A stretch of DNA of 46,249 bases from Streptomyces xantholiticus (GTDB lineage: Bacteria > Actinomycetota > Actinomycetes > Streptomycetales > Streptomycetaceae): contig NZ_BMWB01000041.1 in the NCBI RefSeq assembly GCF_014651015.1, positions 1-46,249 on the forward strand, written 5' to 3'. Shown in pieces: positions 25,084 to 33,715 of this stretch (the first letter of the stretch is position 1; each line of letters begins with the position of its first letter). The notes under the pieces were generated by a model that had not been told where the DNA came from, made no database searches, and was given only the letters and a program-made list of their open reading frames with translations. The position numbers and the translations under genes were made by a program.

Positions 25084-26009
25084 GAGGCGCGGGGCTTGCG
25101 CCGGGCGGTGGTCTTCTTGGCAGCCGTTTTCTTGGCAGCCGTCTTCTTGGCCACGGTCTTCTTCGCGGGCGTCTTCTTGGCGGTCTTCTTCGGCTTGGGC
25201 ATCTCGTGCACGGTGGCGTGCTCGTCCTCGCCGCGGGACTCACGCGCCTGCGCGACAGAGGCGTTGAGGGCGGCCATCAGGTCGACGATCTGCCCGCCCT
25301 TCTCCGGGGCTTCCGGGGCGGGGGCCGGCTGCTTGCCTTCCGCCTTGGCGGCGATGACCTCCTCGAGGGCCTCCCGGTAGTGGTCGGTGTAGTGGGAGAT
25401 GTCCTCCTCCCCCATGGCATCCATCAGCGCGAGGGCACCATCGACCTCCGAATCGTCGATCTCCACCGGCGGTGGCGCCAGCGACTGCGGGGACCTGATC
25501 TCGTCCGGCCAGTGCATCGAGTGAAGGACCAGGGCGTCCTCCTTGACGCGCAGGAGCCCGAGACGCTCGCGGCCGCGGAGCGCGAACTTCGCCACAGCGA
25601 CCTTCGACGACCGCTGCAGGGCCTGCCTCAGCAGTTTGTAGGGCTTGACCGCGACCTGGCCGTCGCCCTCCAGGTAATAGGAATCGCCGATCCGTACCGG
25701 GTCGATCGACTCCGCCGGCACGAACGCGACGATCTCGATCGCCTTCGCCGTCGGCAGCGGCATGTCCGCAAGGTCCTCGTCCGTGATCGCGACCAGCGTG
25801 TCCTTGGCGACCTCGTACCCCTTGACGATCTCGTCGTCGGTCAGCTGCTTCCCGTCCAACTCGCACACCTTGCGGTACCGGATCCGGCCGCCGTCCTCCA
25901 GGTGCACCTGCCGGAAGGAGATGCTGTGGTTCTCCGTGGCGGGAACGACCTTGATCGGGATCGTGACCAGCCCGAACGAGATGGCGCCGCTCCAGATGGG
26001 ACGGGGCAT
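25080..26009 (-). CDS. ku: Ku protein (non-homologous end joining)
   Basis: A 309-residue bacterial Ku. It starts MPRPIWSGAISFGLVTIPIK and has NHSISFRQVHLEDGGRIRY, DDEIVKGYEVAKDTLVAITD and REALEEVIAAKAEG in the expected order. It forms a homodimeric ring that binds DNA ends and recruits ligase LigD. The C-terminus is a Lys/Ala/Thr repeat tail (KKTAAKKT, about 270-305) known from actinobacterial Ku to bind DNA. GGAGG seven bases upstream supports this start. No ligD lies nearby; only a ligase fragment is seen 12 kb away. Streptomyces usually carry more than one Ku gene, so it may be an accessory copy. Confidence 0.95.
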   Translation of the reverse strand: MPRPIWSGAISFGLVTIPIKVVPATENHSISFRQVHLEDGGRIRYRKVCELDGKQLTDDEIVKGYEVAKDTLVAITDEDLADMPLPTAKAIEIVAFVPAESIDPVRIGDSYYLEGDGQVAVKPYKLLRQALQRSSKVAVAKFALRGRERLGLLRVKEDALVLHSMHWPDEIRSPQSLAPPPVEIDDSEVDGALALMDAMGEEDISHYTDHYREALEEVIAAKAEGKQPAPAPEAPEKGGQIVDLMAALNASVAQARESRGEDEHATVHEMPKPKKTAKKTPAKKTVAKKTAAKKTAAKKTTARRKPRAS

Positions 26010-26087
26010 GACGAGACCTCCGTGAAAGCCCCGAGCAAGGCCAGCGTACGGCGGCGCGCGCGGCAAGGCGCGTCTGAGCGAGAAGGG

Positions 26088-26459
26088 TCAGATGCGCCAG
26101 GAGCGGATGCGGTCGGCCGCGTCGTACGCATCGCAGCGGCCGGTGTCGATGTCGCGAGCGAGGTCGACGAGCGCGCCGTAGGGGGCGTCGATGCCCTCGT
26201 CGGCGGAAGCCATGTAGGCGACGACCAGTCCCGCGCCGAACAGGGCGTTGCGGGCGGGCAGCGGCCGCAGGCGGATCACGGTGTGCATCAGGGTGGCCGC
26301 GCGCCAGGCGTTGTCGACGACTGCGCCGATCTGTGGGGTGTTGACTCGGTGCCGGCCGACGGCGGCGACCAGGCCGGAGAAGTCGTGGATGGAGGGGTGC
26401 TTGGGCAGCAGCTCCGCCTGGCGCTCGAGGAGCCAGCGGATGTCGACGTAGAACTCCAC
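26088..26459 (-). CDS. Fic/Doc-like toxin component with degenerate active site
   Basis: A 123-residue protein with the layout of Doc-type toxins: FYVDIRWLLERQAELL at the N-terminus, SIHDFSGLVAAVGRHRVNTP, then the helix LRPLPARNALFGAGLVVAYM. In a true Fic/Doc motif that helix begins HPFxxGNKR; here the His and the Lys/Arg pair are replaced. GTG at 26459 lies one base after the antitoxin stop, so the two are co-translated. It may act without AMP-transfer or phosphorylation chemistry, or by a variant mechanism. Family membership is from layout and context. Confidence 0.7.
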   Translation of the reverse strand: MEFYVDIRWLLERQAELLPKHPSIHDFSGLVAAVGRHRVNTPQIGAVVDNAWRAATLMHTVIRLRPLPARNALFGAGLVVAYMASADEGIDAPYGALVDLARDIDTGRCDAYDAADRIRSWRI

Positions 26460-26460
26460 G

Positions 26461-26709
26461 TCAGGCGGCCCGTCCAGGTACGTCGAGCCGGGAGGGTGCA
26501 TCTTCGGGGAAGGCGGCGTCGAACGCGTCGGCGTGGTCGTTGACGAAGCTCCGGAAGACTTCGGCGGCACCGTTGAGGCGGGGATCGCGGACGGCGTCAT
26601 GCGCGGCGCGGGTGATCAGCGCGGTGACCGTGGTGCCTTCGGCTTCGGCGCGCTCCTTGAGCAGTGCGTGCAGCTGGTCATCGACCCGGATCGTCACTGG
26701 CTTCGACAT
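26461..26709 (-). CDS. Ribbon-helix-helix antitoxin
   Basis: An 82-residue protein beginning MSKPVTIRVDDQLHALLKER, then AEAEGTTVTALITRA. This is the strand-helix-helix pattern of CopG/Phd-like RHH repressors. The C-terminal half (AAEVFRSFVNDHADAFDAAF) would wrap the toxin. It stops immediately before the Fic-like toxin gene, the usual antitoxin-first order. It should bind its own promoter; the upstream bases 26710-26760 contain CGACCGTACAGCAAGGCGTA but no clear dyad. Confidence 0.82.
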   Translation of the reverse strand: MSKPVTIRVDDQLHALLKERAEAEGTTVTALITRAAHDAVRDPRLNGAAEVFRSFVNDHADAFDAAFPEDAPSRLDVPGRAA

Positions 26710-27136
26710 ACGTCGACCGTACAGCAAGGCGTACAGCACAGGTGCTGGTCGAGCGGTAATTTCCGTCGACATCGAAGTGCAGGAGCAGATGTCGCCGAGC
26801 GGGACGTGCTGTCCATCGATGTCACCCGCCACCTCATGGACCACCATCACCGACTGCTGCGCGAGCTCGTCGCGACGGACGCCGCTCACCTGCCGGCCAT
26901 GCACGCGGGTGAGAAACTCCTGGTCGCCGACGTTCGCGGCGATGCCGCCCCGGTGCGAGGGCTGTCGAGGGTGGGAGAAGGGTGCCTCTCGCGTTGACTC
27001 TTCGCCAGGCGGTTGGCGTGCGCGCGCGGGTGGCGAAGGGGACGATGGGTGTGGGCCGGACCCATGGAACGTCGGCACATGGGCCCCGGTCCCGGCAGGC
27101 GGCGGCCCGCTCGGGGGCCGGAAGGGAGCCTGGGCA
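26710..27136. other. Intergenic region with possible coding remnant
   Basis: On the plus strand (about 26790-26960) a GC3-rich frame reads ERDVLSIDVTRHLMDHHHRL, then LRELVATDAAHLPAMHAGE, with no start or ribosome site. It may be the remains of an unrecognised gene. The last 100 bases carry the upstream region of the phosphatase gene. Confidence 0.35.
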
Positions 27137-28636
27137 ATGGGTGCGACCGAACCCTTCCGGGGCGATCCCGACAGGCCGGGTGTGGTTACGTCCAGGCCGG
27201 GTGGCCTGCTGGATGTGCTGAATGTGGCCGCTGTCCTCCTCGATGCCCAGGGCAGGATCGATCTCTGGAGCCCGCAGGCCGAGGATCTGTTCGGCTACAG
27301 CGCCGAGGAGGCCCTGGGCCAGTACGCGGGTCACCTGCTGATCGACAAGGAGCACCTCGACACCGTGCTGGCGCTGTTCGCCCAGGTCATGCAGGACGGA
27401 GAGAGCTGGGCAGGAGTCTTCCCGGTCCGGCACAAGGACGGCAGCACGCGACTGGTGGAGTTCCGCAACATGCGACTCCAGGACGACCGGCGCGACTACT
27501 GGGCGCTGGGTTTGGCCACGGACCAGGCGACGCTGCGGCAGATGGAGCGGAACCTGGCCCTGTCCGCCCAGCTGGTGTCCCAGTCACCGATCGGTCTGGC
27601 CATGCTGGACACCGATCTCCGGTACATCTCCGTCAACCCCGCCGAGGAACGGATGAACGGCGTGCCGGCCGCCGAGCACGTCGGCCACCACGTCCACGAG
27701 GTGCTGCCCTTCCTGGACCAGTCCTTCGCAGCGGCGATGCGCGACGTGCTCGCCTCCGGGGAGCCGATCCTGGACCAGTACACCGTCGGCCGCACGGCGG
27801 CCGACCCGGACAACGATCACGCCTGGTCGATCTCGTTCTACCGGCTCGAAGCCCCCAACGGGAAAGTGCTGGGAGTGGCCACCTCCAGCGTGGACGTCAC
27901 CGACCGGCACCGCGCCATGGAAGAACAACGCCGTACCGCCCTCACCCTCCAGCGCAGTCTGCTTCCCGATCCTCCCCCACAGCGACCTGGTCTCGACATC
28001 GCCTTCCGCTACCGCCCCGCACAGGCCACCATCGAAATCGGCGGCGACTGGTTCGACGTCATCCCCCTGACCGGCGACAAGACCGCCCTCGTCGTCGGCG
28101 ATGTCATGGGCAGCGGCGTCGCGGCCGCAGCCAGCATGGGACAGCTGCGCACCGCCACCAGGACGCTGGCCGAAGTCGACCTGGCCCCCGCCCAGGTCCT
28201 GCACCACCTCGACCACATCACGGACGGTCTCGAGACCATCGCAACCTGCGTGTACGCCGTTTTCGACCCCCGCACCGCGCAATGTCACATCTCCCTGGCC
28301 GGACACCTCCCGCCCGTCCTCCTCCGCCCGGACGGCACCCGCGAACTGCTCGAGCTGCCCACCGGCGCACCCCTGGGCGGCTGCGGCATCTCCTTCGACA
28401 CGACCCGCCTCGACATCGGGCCGGGCGACCAGCTCGTCCTCTACACCGACGGCCTCGTCGAGACCCGGGACCAGCCCATCGACGAGCGCCTGGACGCTCT
28501 CCTCGACGTCCTCGACGACCCCGGCCGCTCGCTGGACGACACCTGCGACCTGCTGCTGCGGACCCTGCGTGCCGAGGGTGACCGCGACGACGTAGCCCTG
28601 CTCATCGCCCGGGCCGCTCCTCACCCTGCTGGGTGA
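27137..28636 (+). CDS. PAS-PAS-SpoIIE (PP2C) phosphatase
   Basis: A 499-residue sensor phosphatase. PAS 1 covers about 20-130 (VAAVLLDAQGRIDLWSPQAE, then LFGYSAEEALGQ). PAS 2 covers about 145-265 (QSPIGLAMLDTDLRYISVNP). The SpoIIE domain (about 285-495) has TIEIGGDWFDVIPL, VVGDVMGSGVAAAASMGQLR, LVLYTDGLVETRD and DRDDVALLIARA with the metal-binding Asp residues. It probably dephosphorylates an anti-anti-sigma protein in response to a ligand. GGGAG lies upstream of the start. A hairpin at 28619-28638 overlaps the stop codon. It is the second phosphatase of this type here, with a different sensor set. Confidence 0.93.
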   Translation: MGATEPFRGDPDRPGVVTSRPGGLLDVLNVAAVLLDAQGRIDLWSPQAEDLFGYSAEEALGQYAGHLLIDKEHLDTVLALFAQVMQDGESWAGVFPVRHKDGSTRLVEFRNMRLQDDRRDYWALGLATDQATLRQMERNLALSAQLVSQSPIGLAMLDTDLRYISVNPAEERMNGVPAAEHVGHHVHEVLPFLDQSFAAAMRDVLASGEPILDQYTVGRTAADPDNDHAWSISFYRLEAPNGKVLGVATSSVDVTDRHRAMEEQRRTALTLQRSLLPDPPPQRPGLDIAFRYRPAQATIEIGGDWFDVIPLTGDKTALVVGDVMGSGVAAAASMGQLRTATRTLAEVDLAPAQVLHHLDHITDGLETIATCVYAVFDPRTAQCHISLAGHLPPVLLRPDGTRELLELPTGAPLGGCGISFDTTRLDIGPGDQLVLYTDGLVETRDQPIDERLDALLDVLDDPGRSLDDTCDLLLRTLRAEGDRDDVALLIARAAPHPAG

Positions 28637-28638
28637 GG
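28619..28638 (+). terminator. Hairpin overlapping the phosphatase stop codon
   Basis: CCTCACCC and GGGTGAGG form an 8-bp stem with loop TGCT; the TGA stop lies in the right arm. Confidence 0.6.
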
Positions 28639-29521
28639 CGATCAGTAGGCATGAGGGTCAAGCATGGCTGAACAGCACCGGCTGCCAGGCCCGCGGACGC
28701 CTTCCCTCATGGGCACCTGCGGCGTCGCTACGCGAGGGACTTCGCCGGACTTGGACGGCTCGTCCCGGTCCAAGTGCGGGCTGAGTGTCGGGCGAACCGT
28801 CCTCGTGAGGGACTGGCCCCCGCCGGGCTGCGCCGGACGGGTGCGCACAGCGTGAACCCGATCAATCAACCAAGAAGGCCCTGGCCGGGAACTCGCGAAC
28901 ACCCCGCTTCCAGGGGCGTCGAAGGGCAGCCAGCCGTGGGACTGCCGGCTTTCGGGGCCGCTGTCGATGCTCCAGTCACCGCTGGGTGGGTGAATGCTTG
29001 CTGTGGAGCGGCGCGGTGACCGCCGCTGTCCGGTGCGACTGGATAGGCCTATTGCATGACTGCTTCGCGCGCGTGCTGCTGTGCCGCCGCCATGACGCTG
29101 CCTGCCGCGACGCCGGTGCCCGCATCCCTGGCAGCGGCGACGCCGCCACCAGCTGCGCCCCAGGCCGGCAGCGCCTGCCTGCAAGCCGGAGATACCGGAG
29201 ATGGGGACTGTGAGCGGCGGTGCCGCCCACAGCGCCGAACCTGCACACGTGCTCGTGTCGCAGCACGACTCCGTACGGCGAGCGGAGACGGAGTGATCAG
29301 GCGGCCTGAGAAGTCGTCCGCCGCGACCCGGCCACCGAGGCATTCGTCGTCCAGCGCCGCCGCTGGGTCGTCGGACGAACCATCGGCCGGCTTCACCGAT
29401 CCACGGGCTGCCCGGCCGCGAGTGGCGCAAGGAGGGCCGGTGCGGGAGCACGAGGTGCGGACGGTCATCCCCTTGCCCCCGGCGAAGCGCGATTGGCGTC
29501 TGCCGGGTGTTGAGGACTTCT
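28639..29521. other. 880-base region without recognisable gene
   Basis: Long open frames exist on both strands, but none has a consistent GC3 pattern, a good start or a recognisable motif. No repeat or IS end was seen. The last bases carry the ribosome site of the hydrolase gene. Confidence 0.5.
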
Positions 29522-30502
29522 ATGCTTGACGGCCCCATCGTGCAGCCCGCGGCCGTGAGATCGGCGGCTGGGCCGGAGCCGTATCACCGGCGGAGCTCAA
29601 CCGGCGTCCGCCCCATCACCGTCGACGCGGGTGGCATCATCCTGTCCGGCCTGCTCAGTGAACCCGCGCAGGAGGCCCCGCGCGCAGTGATCGTCGCCTT
29701 GCACGGTGGCGGTATGAACGGGGGGTACTTCGACGGACAGGCGCATCCGGACGTGTCCTTACTGGCTCTTGGCGCACGCCTGGGGTACACGGTGCTGGCG
29801 CTGGACCGGCCCGGCTACGGTGCCTCGGCCGCACGCCTGCCCGCAGGGCAACGGCTGACCGTCCAAGCGGCCGCCGTGCGCTCCGCCGTCCAGGCGTTCA
29901 CGGCACGCCATGCACCCGGTTCCGACACGTTCCTGCTGGCGCATTCCTTCGGTGCCAAGGTGGCCTTCGCGGCCGCCGCCGACTGGGACACGCCGGACCT
30001 GCTGGGCATGGATGTCTCCGGGTGCGGGCGCCGCCTGGCTGTGAGCACCAACCTCGTCGGGTGCGACCGTGAGGGCAGCCTGCGGCTGCTGAACTGGGGG
30101 CCGCTGAGCCTGTACCCGACGCAGACGTTCAGGGCGAGCCAGCAGGTGGTGGCGCCCATGCCCGCACAAGAGATCAGCACGGTGGCCGGCTGGACAAGAC
30201 TGTCGGCGGCGATCCTGCCGCGTGTCCGCGTCCCCGTCAGGCTCACCTTCGCCGAACACGAGGCCTGGTGGAGCCACGGCGAGGACGACCTCACCGACCT
30301 GACCGCGTTGCTGTCCGCCGCCCCGCGGATCGTCCTCGACCGCCTGCCGCAGGCCGGCCACAACATCAGCCTCGGCTGGGCCGCCCGCGCGTACCACCTC
30401 AAGGCCCTCGCCTTCTTTGAGGAGTGCCTGAGCCTCAAGGACAGACGGCACGACAGCATGCCGGGCTGGGACACATCGACTGAGGACCAGCTGCGGTCGT
30501 GA
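29522..30502 (+). CDS. Alpha/beta-hydrolase
   Basis: A 326-residue alpha/beta-hydrolase. The oxyanion region is VIVALHGGGMNGGYFDG (about 56-72). GYTVLALDRPGYGAS precedes the nucleophile elbow LLAHSFGAKVAFA (Ser near 143, in a HSFGA variant of GxSxG). A likely acid is in FAEHEAWW, and the catalytic His is in AGHNISLGW (about 285). It has no signal peptide, so it is cytoplasmic. GAGG six bases before the ATG supports the start. The substrate is not predictable. The C-terminal 25 residues are a hydrophilic tail. Confidence 0.87.
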   Translation: MLDGPIVQPAAVRSAAGPEPYHRRSSTGVRPITVDAGGIILSGLLSEPAQEAPRAVIVALHGGGMNGGYFDGQAHPDVSLLALGARLGYTVLALDRPGYGASAARLPAGQRLTVQAAAVRSAVQAFTARHAPGSDTFLLAHSFGAKVAFAAAADWDTPDLLGMDVSGCGRRLAVSTNLVGCDREGSLRLLNWGPLSLYPTQTFRASQQVVAPMPAQEISTVAGWTRLSAAILPRVRVPVRLTFAEHEAWWSHGEDDLTDLTALLSAAPRIVLDRLPQAGHNISLGWAARAYHLKALAFFEECLSLKDRRHDSMPGWDTSTEDQLRS

Positions 30503-30773
30503 CCTCGCGGAGACCGGTGCCGACCCGAAACAGTCGACCTCTCCGCCGCGGCGACGGTGCCCGACATCTTCCGCGCAGCAGCGTGTCCTGGCCGAGCTTG
30601 TGGCTCACCTACCCCCACCCGTATCGGTCTTTCCCGGACTCCCCGGCGGGTCCAACATTCCCAGACTCGGAGCCGGCCGCAGCGCGACCTCGACAGACGC
30701 GGACCTGCTGGCGAGCTTGCCGGCGCGGATCACTACTCGAACGGCCGAGCGGCTTGCGCCAGGACGCAGGTGG

Positions 30774-31157
30774 TCAGAGGGGCTGGAGCCGGGCGTGCAG
30801 GAGGCAGAACTCGTTGCCTTCCGGGTCGGCCAGGACGTGCCAGCTCTCGGTGCCGGTCTGGCCGACGTCGACGGGCCTGGCGCCGAGAGCGAGCAGCCGC
30901 TCCAACTCGGCGTCCTGGTCGCGGTCGGTGGCGTTGACGTCGATGTGCAGTCGGAGCTTCCCGGTCCGCGGTTCGCTGCTGGGGCTGAGGACGAGGGTGG
31001 GCTGCGGGCCGCCGAAGCCGGCGTCGGGCGGCCCGATCTCGATGCTTCCGTCGTCCTCCCGGCCGAGTTCGACGTAGCCGAGGACCTCGCTCCAGAATGC
31101 GGCGAGCCGGTCGGGGTCGGCGGCGTCGATGACGAGCTCACTGATGCGGCATGCCAT
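30774..31157 (-). CDS. VOC (glyoxalase-like) family protein
   Basis: A 127-residue protein with the two beta-alpha-beta3 halves of the VOC fold: RISELVIDAADPDRLAAFWS, then VLGYVELGREDDG, LRLHIDVNATDRDQDAELER, LLALGARPVDVGQ, and WHVLADPEGNEFCLLH. This subgroup is frequent in actinomycetes, often with glyoxalase or bleomycin-resistance-like annotation, but the substrate is unknown. The metal-ligand positions are only partly conserved. No strong ribosome site is seen. Confidence 0.85.
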   Translation of the reverse strand: MACRISELVIDAADPDRLAAFWSEVLGYVELGREDDGSIEIGPPDAGFGGPQPTLVLSPSSEPRTGKLRLHIDVNATDRDQDAELERLLALGARPVDVGQTGTESWHVLADPEGNEFCLLHARLQPL

Positions 31158-31251
31158 GCCCGTCAGTGTACGTAGACGACCCGAGTATCGAGGAGCACAG
31201 GCAAGGCTGACAGCCCGCTGAGCGTGGTTTGCTGTCGTTCGGCCGGCTGGC

Positions 31252-31629
31252 TCAACCAGCTGCTGCGCTGCCGCTCCGGCTTTCGCAGATAGCGGTCTCG
31301 ACCCCGTGCCGGAGTGCTGCCTGCAGGGAGAGCAGGCGGGCCAGGACCGCGTCCCCGCCGGGGTGTTCGAGCAGGTGGATAACGGTGCTGAACAGCACGG
31401 GTTCCACGAGCGGATCGGCGGGCGGAGCGTCGAAGGACCGGGCGACCCAGCTGTCCGCACCCGCGCCGGGTGCGCCGCCGTGCTCCCGACCTTCGGCCGG
31501 CACCCTCGCGCTCATGCAACCTGCTGCCGCAGCGACGTTCGCGCGTCGCCGGGGAATCGGGCAGGGAGCAGCGTGGGGCCCGGTTCGCAGGTACTCCACG
31601 TACGGAACAATGAGCCTTCCGCTCGACAC
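31252..31629 (-). CDS. Hypothetical protein
   Basis: A 125-codon frame with a GTG start. The N-terminus reads SSGRLIVPYVEYLRTG. The C-terminal half has strong GC3 bias (PLVEPVLFSTVIHLLEHPGG, then AVLARLLSLQAALRHGVETA) and is predicted helical. No ribosome site is visible and the first half has weak coding bias, so it may be a truncated or decayed gene. I do not recognise a family. Confidence 0.35.
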   Translation of the reverse strand: MSSGRLIVPYVEYLRTGPHAAPCPIPRRRANVAAAAGCMSARVPAEGREHGGAPGAGADSWVARSFDAPPADPLVEPVLFSTVIHLLEHPGGDAVLARLLSLQAALRHGVETAICESRSGSAAAG

Positions 31630-31717
31630 CGCCGCGCAGACCCGTGCCCTGCGACTCGGCCAGGCCTGACCGTCCGAACATCGGTGGCCCGGCCGGCTGG
31701 GCCCCGTCGCCGCCTCA

Positions 31718-32335
31718 TCAGATGCGGGCGAAGACGTTGACCACTATTCCGATGTAGAGGATGACGAGAAGGGTCCAGAAGGTGTAGACGATGCCGGGGT
31801 GCCGGATGTAAAGGGGTATCCGGATGGTCGGGTAACGCCCGCGCAACTCACGTGGAGTTGGTATGCCTCCGGGCTGCTGCTGAAGAGCCGCATTACGCCA
31901 CACCCGATTGAGTTCGGCTTCACGCCACTGCCGGGGATTGAGCATCACGGCGGCGTGGTCGTCACCCACGATGAGCACCTCGCCGGCGATGCCGCTGGAG
32001 TCGATATGGGTGCGGACCAGGAAGCCGGGCCCTTCGACGGTGGTCAGCCGACGCGCCCAGTTGCGCACCACAATGGCGCCGTCCACGACTGCCACGTACG
32101 AGTTAACGGTGTGCAGGACTGCGTAGGTCACGTACCACAGGAACGGGAGCGCGACGAGAACGACGGCTGCCGGTACGGCCGTCGGCCCGAGTCCCTCGCT
32201 GGTGCCGCGTCCGCCCGCGAGCATGAGCGTCAAGCTGATGCCCGGCAAAATGGCGGCCGGTACGATCGCCCATGCCACGCGTCCGAACCGGCTCGTGTCC
32301 GGTGATACGACAAAGTCTCTGTAACGGTCACTCAC
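31718..32335 (-). CDS. Membrane protein with PH-like domain
   Basis: A 205-residue protein. Two membrane helices lie near the N-terminus (about 22-42 AWAIVPAAILPGISLTLMLA and 52-77). A soluble PH-like domain follows (about 80-160; VAVVDGAIVVRNWARRLTTV, then VLIVGDDHAAVMLNPRQWRE). One C-terminal helix ends it (YTFWTLLVILYIGIVVNVFA). GGGGGAAG before the GTG at 32335 fixes the start; a longer frame to 32392 lacks one. Such proteins are widespread in Streptomyces without known role. A 46-base piece of a paralogue is found at 44604-44649. Confidence 0.7.
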   Translation of the reverse strand: MSDRYRDFVVSPDTSRFGRVAWAIVPAAILPGISLTLMLAGGRGTSEGLGPTAVPAAVVLVALPFLWYVTYAVLHTVNSYVAVVDGAIVVRNWARRLTTVEGPGFLVRTHIDSSGIAGEVLIVGDDHAAVMLNPRQWREAELNRVWRNAALQQQPGGIPTPRELRGRYPTIRIPLYIRHPGIVYTFWTLLVILYIGIVVNVFARI

Positions 32336-32675
32336 GGCTGCTTCCCCCCGTGTCTCGACAGTCCGCGGGAAAACGCCTGTTGTCGCTGACACCTTCCGCC
32401 CCCCGAGTCCGCCGGACTCCTCTTCACTCCTGATCCCCCTTCATTGGATCCCGGTGACGTACCCACCCCTCGTCGGCCACAACCTCCTTGCCGCTCGACG
32501 ACGCTGACGGCGCTGCACCAGGCAGGGCGCACTGCCCGTCTGTTCCCGTTGCTCGTGGTCTCTGCACGACCTCACATCGGTCCCGACGCCGGCGCCGTGC
32601 TGGAAGACGCTGGTGAGGAATTGCCAAGGCTTGTGGATGAGGAGTGGTTGGCTGTCGGCAGGCGGAGGGGCTTGA
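32336..32675. other. Divergent intergenic region
   Basis: No gene supported. It separates the PH-like membrane protein gene from the MerR gene and should hold the promoters of both. Confidence 0.5.
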
Positions 32676-32694
32676 GTCTCCAGTAGGGGGAGAC
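32676..32694 (+). promoter_or_regulatory. MerR-type operator upstream of the MerR gene
   Basis: GTCTCC and GGAGAC form a perfect 6-bp dyad seven bases apart, with TTGAGT as a possible -35 hexamer overlapping its left edge. MerR proteins bind such dyads in over-long promoter spacers. The site ends 14 bases before the MerR start codon, so the gene is likely autoregulated. Confidence 0.6.
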
Positions 32695-32708
32695 GCAAAG
32701 GTGGGGGC

Positions 32709-33641
32709 ATGGACGGCGACACGCTCTACTCGATCGGCGAACTGGCCCGGCGGACCGGTCTCACGGTCAAGACGATCCGGTTCTACTCCGATCGCGGAAT
32801 CGTGGTGCCGACGGACCGCGGCCCGACGGGCTACCGCCTTTACGACACCGGCGCTGTCGCTCGCCTGGAGCTCGTGCGTACCCTGCGCGAGCTGGGACTG
32901 GACCTGCCCACGATCCGCAAGGTCGTGGACCGGGAACTCTCGCTTCCCGAGGTCGCCGCGGCGCACGCCGAAGCACTGGCAGTGCAGATCCGCGTCCTGC
33001 GCCTGCGGCGCGCGGTGCTGACGGCGGTGGCCGAGCGCGGGTCCACGCCTGAGGAGACAAAACTCATGCACCAGCTGGCCCAGCTCTCCGAGGACGAGCG
33101 CCGACGTCTGATCGGCGTTTTCCTCGACGCCGTCTTCGGCGGTCTTGGCGCCGCCCCCGCATTCGCGGGGGTCATGCGCTCGATGACCCCCGAGCTGCCC
33201 GACAACCCCGAGGCGGAGCAGGTCCAGGCATGGGTGGAGTTGGCGGAGCTGTCCCTTGACCCGGATTTCCGCGCCGACGTGCGGCGGATGGCCGAGGACC
33301 AGGCAGCCGAGCAGGCCCAAAGCGCCGTCCCGCGCCGCGACTTTGCCGCAACCGTCCGTGACCAGGTCGGCCCGGCCCTGGTGGCCGGCATCGACCCGGC
33401 CTCCCCCCAAGCCGATCCGATCGTCGCGATGCTCACGGCGCACTACGCGCGCCTCCTCGGCCGCCCCGACGACGTCGAGCTTCGCCGCCGACTGTCGACT
33501 CGGCTGGAGAGTGTGAACGACCCCCGCAGGGAGCGCTACTTTCAGCTGCTCGCGGTGGTCAACGGCTGGCCGATCCCGGAGAGTCTGGCGCCGGTGTTCG
33601 ACTGGTCCGTCCGGGCTCTGCGCGTCCGGATACAGCGATGA
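32709..33641 (+). CDS. MerR family transcriptional regulator
   Basis: A 310-residue protein. The N-terminal MerR winged HTH (about 5-75) reads LYSIGELARRTGLTVKTIRF, YSDRGIVVP and GYRLYDTGAVARLELVRTLR. A helical linker follows, then a long C-terminal domain of about 180 residues. It lacks the Cys signature of metal-sensing MerR proteins, so it may sense an organic ligand or peptide. The operator at 32676-32694 supports autoregulation. The ribosome site is GGTGGGGG. Confidence 0.9.
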   Translation: MDGDTLYSIGELARRTGLTVKTIRFYSDRGIVVPTDRGPTGYRLYDTGAVARLELVRTLRELGLDLPTIRKVVDRELSLPEVAAAHAEALAVQIRVLRLRRAVLTAVAERGSTPEETKLMHQLAQLSEDERRRLIGVFLDAVFGGLGAAPAFAGVMRSMTPELPDNPEAEQVQAWVELAELSLDPDFRADVRRMAEDQAAEQAQSAVPRRDFAATVRDQVGPALVAGIDPASPQADPIVAMLTAHYARLLGRPDDVELRRRLSTRLESVNDPRRERYFQLLAVVNGWPIPESLAPVFDWSVRALRVRIQR

Positions 33642-33715
33642 AAGGGTGGTCGCACAGCGGCATGGGGCGGACACGGTTGGCGTCGGGTGAGAATGCCGCC
33701 GCATATGATCGGTTG

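Noticed and set aside
24882..26543. A 553-codon plus-strand frame across ku and the toxin-antitoxin genes
   Set aside because: It is antisense to three recognisable genes. Only its first part is coding, as the DUF4396 fragment.
28639..29521. Long open frames on both strands
   Set aside because: Codon third-position bias is weak and inconsistent, and no motif or ribosome site supports any of them.
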